Assembly: GCF_000812965.1 (NCBI RefSeq)
Contig: NZ_JSYN01000013.1
Coordinates: 58,860-122,859, forward strand
Reading direction: 5' to 3'
Origin: Pedobacter kyungheensis
GTDB taxonomy: Bacteria; Bacteroidota; Bacteroidia; Sphingobacteriales; Sphingobacteriaceae
DNA length: 64,000 nt
The position numbers were made by a program, and so were the translations under genes. Below are positions 60,943-64,000 of this stretch, in pieces (positions within the stretch are counted from its first letter, which is position 1; every line of letters starts with the position of its first letter). The notes beneath the pieces are model-generated. The model saw only the letters and a list, made by a program, of their open reading frames with translations, ran no database searches and was not told where the DNA came from.

Positions 60943-60950
60943 TATATTTG
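60943..60950 (+). promoter_or_regulatory. Putative -7 element of tssN-tssK
   Basis: TATATTTG matches TAnnTTTG fully and lies 24 bp before the tssN ATG at 60975. A good -33 box is lacking. Confidence 0.5.
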
Positions 60951-60974
60951 TAATACATCACATCTATCAAATTA

Positions 60975-61868
60975 ATGGACGTTAAATCTTTTTTTATTCG
61001 CTTTCTGCTATTCCCGTTGATTTTTCTCGTTTCAACGGCAGTACTCTCTATCATCAACAAGAAAAATCAGTTTCTTAACAACAAAAAATTAATTGTAAGT
61101 GTTTTGCTCACCGGCATTGCTTTGGCACTTCCGGGTTTTCTGGGCTTCCTCAATTTCAATTTCATGCCCTGGGGTTATATTATTTGTTGTATTTATTATG
61201 TTTTAACCGGTATTATTTTCGTTTACCTGCTAACCAAATACTATCCAAAAGAAGCATTAGAACGCAAAGTATTTATATTTTTTGCCACCTTAGTTTCGGC
61301 CATTTTGGCCTTGTATCTATTTCAGCTGGCCTTTAACTGGTTAAGTTCGGTAAATTTTGGCTGGTTTGGTGCAGGCAGCATTACCTGGTTCTTTGTTCCA
61401 CTTATTTTCTGGTGGGCCTATGTTTCACTGCTTAATATTCCATCAGAGATTTATAAAATCTGGAGATACCCCGATACGCCACTTGATATCAATATGGATC
61501 ATGTCGACTTTAACAAACTCCTGGTGCTTGAACTGGAATTGTATAAAAAAAGTAGCGACCCAGAACCCCTTAAAGTAAAGGTAAAGGCCGTAGAAAACAT
61601 GAATTTTGGCATTTGGTTTCACAAGTTTATAGACGATTATAACCTTAAATTCGCCAAAAGCCCTGTAGAATTTAAGGCCGATGATGCTGAAAGCTACAAT
61701 TGGATCTTTTTTATTAAAACGTCTTTTTTTAAGCGCAATATTTTCATTGATCCCGATCTGGATATTATTGAAAACGGCATTACTGAGAAAATGACCATTT
61801 ACGCCAAACGGGTTTCCGAAAATGTAAACAAACCAAACGAAGTGGGAGAAAGTGCTATCTTTATCTAA
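60975..61868 (+). CDS. tssN: T6SSiii membrane protein TssN
   Basis: A 297-residue inner-membrane protein with five predicted helices in residues 1-155 and a cytoplasmic C-terminal domain of about 140 residues (LDINMDHVDFNKLLVLELELYKKSSDPE in part). TssN is a marker of the Bacteroidota subtype, and may take over the role of TssL/TssM at the inner membrane. It lies 24 bp before tssK, in the same direction. Confidence 0.9.
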   Translation: MDVKSFFIRFLLFPLIFLVSTAVLSIINKKNQFLNNKKLIVSVLLTGIALALPGFLGFLNFNFMPWGYIICCIYYVLTGIIFVYLLTKYYPKEALERKVFIFFATLVSAILALYLFQLAFNWLSSVNFGWFGAGSITWFFVPLIFWWAYVSLLNIPSEIYKIWRYPDTPLDINMDHVDFNKLLVLELELYKKSSDPEPLKVKVKAVENMNFGIWFHKFIDDYNLKFAKSPVEFKADDAESYNWIFFIKTSFFKRNIFIDPDLDIIENGITEKMTIYAKRVSENVNKPNEVGESAIFI

Positions 61869-61892
61869 TCTATACTAAAAAAACAGTCTGCC

Positions 61893-63032
61893 ATGATAAA
61901 GCCGCTAAGATATAAATCCATTAACTGGGTTAATGGTATGAAGCTTTCGAGCGATCATTTTACCCTGAACGATCTCTATTTACAGGATTTTGTGCGAGAT
62001 GCCGTATCGTTAAATCTCAACAATAGCAATTACGGCTTTCTACCGCCTTTTGCAGGGTATAAAAGTTCGCACGATATCGAAATTATCGAAAAAGCGACCA
62101 ACCATATTGAAATAAGAGTAAACTATTGCAATGCCCTTACTTCAGAGGGTTGTCATATCGATATTGCTCAGGCAAACCATACCGAAATGCTGGTGCACAA
62201 TCATTATTTCGGTCAATCGGAACCGCGCAATTATGCCATTTTATTGGCGGTAAACCCTTTCAACCGTGTGCCTGCAGGTATGCCAAACCCCGAGGAGAAT
62301 CCCATCCGTTACCCTGAACTGGCCAAAAGTTATGCTATTGTGGTACTACCAGAATCGGAGGTAAATGCACAAGGTGCTGATAGTTATTTTCTAACGATTG
62401 GCCAGGTTTATTATGAAAACGGACGGTTATCTATCAACCGTAGTTATATTCCACCCAGTTCAACCGTAGCCAGTCATCCGGCCTTAATCCGTTATTACGA
62501 ATCGCTCAGTGTTTTGTTAAATGATATGCAACTTGCCTGTTTTAAAATTATCGATAAAACAGGGGGGCGCGATAACATTACACCGCTGGGTAAAAATATC
62601 CGTTTAATCTCTGAAAAGATTGTAGACTATATCGCAGGACTTTTTTACGAATACCGCAACATTGCTCACCGCCAGCCACCGGTTGTTTTGGTAGGCTATT
62701 TTTCAAGCCTTGCCCATATCTTCTTTACCGCCATAAAATTAATCGATCCACGCGAAAGAGAAGAGTTATTGAAGTATTTCTACGAATGGAAGGATGTAAC
62801 GCCTGGAAATTTTGAAGAATTATTAGCCAAAACCATCGAATTGGTTTACGACCATAAACAAATTAACCAGAGCATGCTTATGGTTAGCGAATTTATGAAC
62901 GTAATGGTAGCGCTCTGGAATAAACTGAGTGGCTTAGAATATATTGGCCAGCGCAAAGAAAACATTGTGGTTGCCGAGCAACAGGTAGTACAGCAAGTAC
63001 AGGCTAAAAAAACCTGGACTTTACTAGACTAA
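61893..63032 (+). CDS. tssK: T6SS baseplate subunit TssK
   Basis: A 379-residue protein that links the baseplate to the membrane complex. Typical parts are the start KSINWVNGMKLSSDHFTLND, the middle RNYAILLAVNPFNRVPAG, and the C-terminal FSSLAHIFFTAIKLI. The length is shorter than the about 440 residues of proteobacterial TssK, as usual for subtype iii. It ends the rightward operon and is followed by a terminator. Confidence 0.9.
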   Translation: MIKPLRYKSINWVNGMKLSSDHFTLNDLYLQDFVRDAVSLNLNNSNYGFLPPFAGYKSSHDIEIIEKATNHIEIRVNYCNALTSEGCHIDIAQANHTEMLVHNHYFGQSEPRNYAILLAVNPFNRVPAGMPNPEENPIRYPELAKSYAIVVLPESEVNAQGADSYFLTIGQVYYENGRLSINRSYIPPSSTVASHPALIRYYESLSVLLNDMQLACFKIIDKTGGRDNITPLGKNIRLISEKIVDYIAGLFYEYRNIAHRQPPVVLVGYFSSLAHIFFTAIKLIDPREREELLKYFYEWKDVTPGNFEELLAKTIELVYDHKQINQSMLMVSEFMNVMVALWNKLSGLEYIGQRKENIVVAEQQVVQQVQAKKTWTLLD

Positions 63033-63061
63033 AACTATTGCTCAGCATAAATCTGTTATAC

Positions 63062-63091
63062 AGCTGTACCCTAATCAGGTACGGCTTTTTT
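63062..63091 (+). terminator. Rho-independent terminator of tssN-tssK
   Basis: A 9-bp stem (AGCTGTACC with GGTACGGCT, one G-T pair) and 7-nt loop is followed by six T bases. It lies 30 bp past the tssK stop and marks the right end of the T6SS locus. Confidence 0.8.
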
Positions 63092-63512
63092 AATCAAAAG
63101 CAATTTGATCGGGGCCAGAAAGCTTGTCTATATGGCAGGCACATTCGCCGCCGCTTACTTTAATTACCGCCGATTTGGTTTGATTGGTTTGAACCGAAGT
63201 GCCGGTAATTTTCAAATTATCGCCCTGTTCAGAGAGGGATCTGATATTTTCGTCGCCAACGACAACAAATGCACCTTTTACAGAATTACCGCTGGTCCTC
63301 GCATTGGCCATTACCTTTTCGCCTGTTCTTTGGTTAATTACACTAAAATCTTTTACTTCTGCGCCTTCTCCTTTATTGTCCATAAACCTGAAAACTACTG
63401 ATCGGTACTCGTAAGTACACATTTTATCCAAACAATCGTTTTTTGTTTTGTTCTTTTTGCAACTCAAAGCACCCAGTGCAATTAGTAATAGCCATGCTGT
63501 TTTCTTGATCAT
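63090..63512 (-). CDS. Small lipoprotein of unknown function
   Basis: A 140-residue lipoprotein with signal KKTAWLLLIALGALSC and lipidation Cys18. The mature part has three more cysteines (CLDKMC, CACH) and a beta-rich core (VVFRFMDNKGEGAEVKDFSV, VKGAFVVVGDEN). I do not recognise the family. It is convergent with tssK and separated from it by a terminator, so it may be unrelated to the T6SS, but by size and lipid anchor it could be the missing TssQ-type lipoprotein. Confidence 0.72.
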   Translation of the reverse strand: MIKKTAWLLLIALGALSCKKNKTKNDCLDKMCTYEYRSVVFRFMDNKGEGAEVKDFSVINQRTGEKVMANARTSGNSVKGAFVVVGDENIRSLSEQGDNLKITGTSVQTNQTKSAVIKVSGGECACHIDKLSGPDQIAFD

Positions 63513-63862
63513 AAATATTTGGTTTAAAATAAAAACGACAGAAAACTTGAAAACGCTACAACAGGAGCAGCCTTACATTAATTCAATCTCATTCTTTTTT
63601 TAGAAGCGCAAAGCTATTGCAGGCAACAAAGGTTCCGTCCTGCTGTACGTTACAATCCTTTTGGAGGCCTTATGCAAGATTTAACATGCCTGTTCATGCC
63701 AAAAGGGATTTCCACTGCCATCAGGGCTATTATTGAAAGCTTAAAGCCAAAAGACCAAAGACTAAAGCTTTGTATACTGCTTTAGTCTTTAAGCTTTCTG
63801 CTTGATCCGTCTTTAAGCTTTAGTCTTTCAGCTTTGGTCTCCAGAATGGCCGTAAACAAGAA
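63513..63862. repeat. Gene-free stretch with repeated AAGCTTTAGTCTTT motifs
   Basis: No gene is supported. From 63738 to 63840 the motif AAAGCTTTAGTCTTT and its reverse occur several times, forming imperfect inverted repeats. The left part (63600-63720) shows nothing recognisable. Confidence 0.5.
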
Positions 63863-63889
63863 AACCCCTCAGCTTTAGCTGAAGGGTTC
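63863..63889 (-). terminator. Terminator of the rRNA operon
   Basis: On the minus strand AACCCTTCAGC and GCTGAGGGGTT pair over 11 bp (one G-T pair) around loop TAAA, followed by TTTTCTTG. It lies just after the 5S rRNA 3' end. Confidence 0.75.
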
Positions 63890-63900
63890 CTTTAAGATTT

Positions 63901-64000
<100 letters not shown>

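Overview
The window looks like a chromosomal segment of a Bacteroidota bacterium, most likely Sphingobacteriaceae and close to Pedobacter. The evidence is AT-rich DNA, many upstream boxes matching the Bacteroidota -7 element TAnnTTTG (sometimes with TTTG about 20 bp upstream), a type IX secretion/gliding pair (PorP/SprF plus a protein with a CHU_C-type sorting domain), a LytS/LytTR two-component pair, and a type VI secretion system of the Bacteroidota-only subtype iii (tssN, tssO, tssP and tssR present, tssJ, tssL and tssM absent). The genus is an inference.

From 1 to about 38.7 kb the content is mostly chromosomal: lysS, a PNPOx-like protein, a YdeI-like protein, an M3 peptidase, ung plus a hydrolase, a GxxExxY protein beside a four-copy 116-bp repeat array, an Lrp regulator, a DtxR/MntR regulator overlapping an Nramp transporter fused to a universal stress domain, smpB, pcm, priA, tsaB, the rpmH-rnpA-yidD cluster, a LiaF-like/DUF4288/LytS/LytTR operon, a ChaN-like protein, mscL, rpoN, the type IX pair, a very short tatA, an HD phosphohydrolase, a TetR/AarF pair, a stand-alone receiver protein and a GIN-domain protein.

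From about 38.8 to 63.0 kb lies the T6SS. Leftward genes, in order of transcription, are tssO, tssO, tssP, tssR, tssH(clpV), tssB and tssC, ending in a hairpin terminator. Then come a flavodoxin-fold oxidoreductase, two hcp copies, a lipoprotein gene directly before a Tae4-type amidase effector, vgrG, a PAAR-like protein with a C-terminal PD-(D/E)XK nuclease, an Imm70-like gene, two ankyrin genes, a truncated second copy of the Imm70 start, and three unrecognised genes. Baseplate and membrane genes tssE, tssF, tssN and tssK run rightward, with tssG alone inserted leftward between tssF and tssN. The apparatus would be a contractile sheath (TssBC) around an Hcp tube tipped by VgrG and the PAAR-like protein, recycled by ClpV, with TssEFGK as baseplate and TssN/O/P/R replacing the usual membrane complex. 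The left end of the locus looks like a recombining effector/immunity island and is the most interesting part of the window.

The window ends inside a leftward 5S rRNA, so an rRNA operon lies just to the right. I saw no CRISPR array, intact insertion sequence or tRNA gene, although I could not run a tRNA search.
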